Below, in pieces: positions 7,155-7,310 of a stretch of DNA of 7,310 nucleotides; position 1 is the stretch's first letter, and each line of letters opens with the position of its first letter. The stretch is from UBA4416 sp046345275. Lineage in GTDB: Bacteria; Bacteroidota; Bacteroidia; B-17B0; Aurantibacillaceae. The position numbers and the translations under genes are program-made. The stretch is from assembly GCA_046345275.1 (NCBI GenBank), contig JBKDJY010000111.1, forward strand, positions 1 through 7,310, read 5' to 3'. Under the pieces are notes generated by a model, which was not told where the DNA came from, searched no databases, and saw nothing but the letters and a program-made list of their open reading frames with translations.

Positions 7155-7310
7155 TTATTTTAAGATAATAACCTGAGTTCGATTAATAAATAAGTCCCAA
7201 TTCTTTTCTGCTATCATTGTTAAACCTAATGGTTGGTTTTTTAGGAAAGAAAAAATAAGTGGCGATTGCAGCAAGTAAATTTGTGATAAAATTATTGAAC
7301 GAACGATGTC
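7155..7310 (-). CDS. 3' end of a convergent gene of unknown function
   Basis: On the minus strand a frame is open from the window edge (7310) for 51 codons to a TAA at 7157..7155. The peptide begins DIVRSIILSQIYLLQSPLIF and ends FINRTQVIILK; the middle includes 'LKNQPLGLTMIAEKNWDLF'. The start lies outside the window. The mix of residues looks like a real protein C-terminus and 51 stop-free codons is long for such AT-rich DNA, but no family is recognised. It converges on the SMC-like gene with 86 bp between the two stops, which closes the plus-strand cluster and leaves no room for a downstream jetD-type gene. No strong shared terminator hairpin was found in the gap, only a run of eight T (7100..7107) and, for the other strand, six A (7135..7140). 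Confidence 0.55.
   Translation of the reverse strand, partial: DIVRSIILSQIYLLQSPLIFSFLKNQPLGLTMIAEKNWDLFINRTQVIILK

Noticed and set aside
7223..7242. Plus-strand hairpin AACC-TAAT-GGTT followed by T-run as a terminator
   Set aside because: The stem is only 4 bp and lies inside the open frame of the convergent gene, more than 150 bp past the SMC stop codon.
1..7310. tRNA, rRNA, CRISPR array, transposase or insertion-sequence ends
   Set aside because: No cloverleaf, spaced direct repeats, transposase-like protein or terminal inverted repeats with target duplication were seen.

Overview
The window looks like a chromosomal stretch from a member of the Bacteroidota. Four things point that way: strongly AT-rich DNA, A-rich leaders without a clear Shine-Dalgarno sequence, promoter-like TTTG / TAnnTTTG elements of the Bacteroidota type, and a signal peptide ending in the 'NAQ' style common in that phylum. 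The assignment is an inference from these traits.

Layout: a divergent gene just begins at the left edge (minus strand, only about 7 codons visible), with a good promoter whose -33 element lies inside a perfect 31-bp palindrome. After a 282-bp AT-rich intergenic region come four co-directional plus-strand genes: a 414-aa helical protein (A, kleisin / MukF / JetA-like by position and form), a 200-aa protein (B, MukE / JetB-like), a 333-aa exported protein with a TPR-like N-terminal half and a DUF6624-like C-terminal half (X), and a 1227-aa SMC-type ATPase (C, MukB / MksB / JetC-like, resembling DUF3584 proteins). A minus-strand gene whose 3' end lies at 7155 converges on the cluster and runs off the right edge.

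A, B and C have the order and size pattern of MksF-MksE-MksB or JetA-JetB-JetC: kleisin, KITE-type accessory protein, SMC ATPase. They would form an ATP-driven DNA loop-extruding complex in the cytoplasm. The fourth Wadjet component, the Toprim nuclease JetD/MksG, is absent: 86 bp after C a convergent gene already ends. The complex is therefore either a nuclease-less condensin of the MksBEF kind, a system whose effector is encoded elsewhere, or a system in which something else (possibly X) takes that place. The most unusual feature is X, a predicted exported protein sitting between the accessory subunit and the SMC gene of a cytoplasmic complex, flanked by gaps of 121 and 81 bp. No RNA genes, CRISPR arrays or insertion sequences were recognised.
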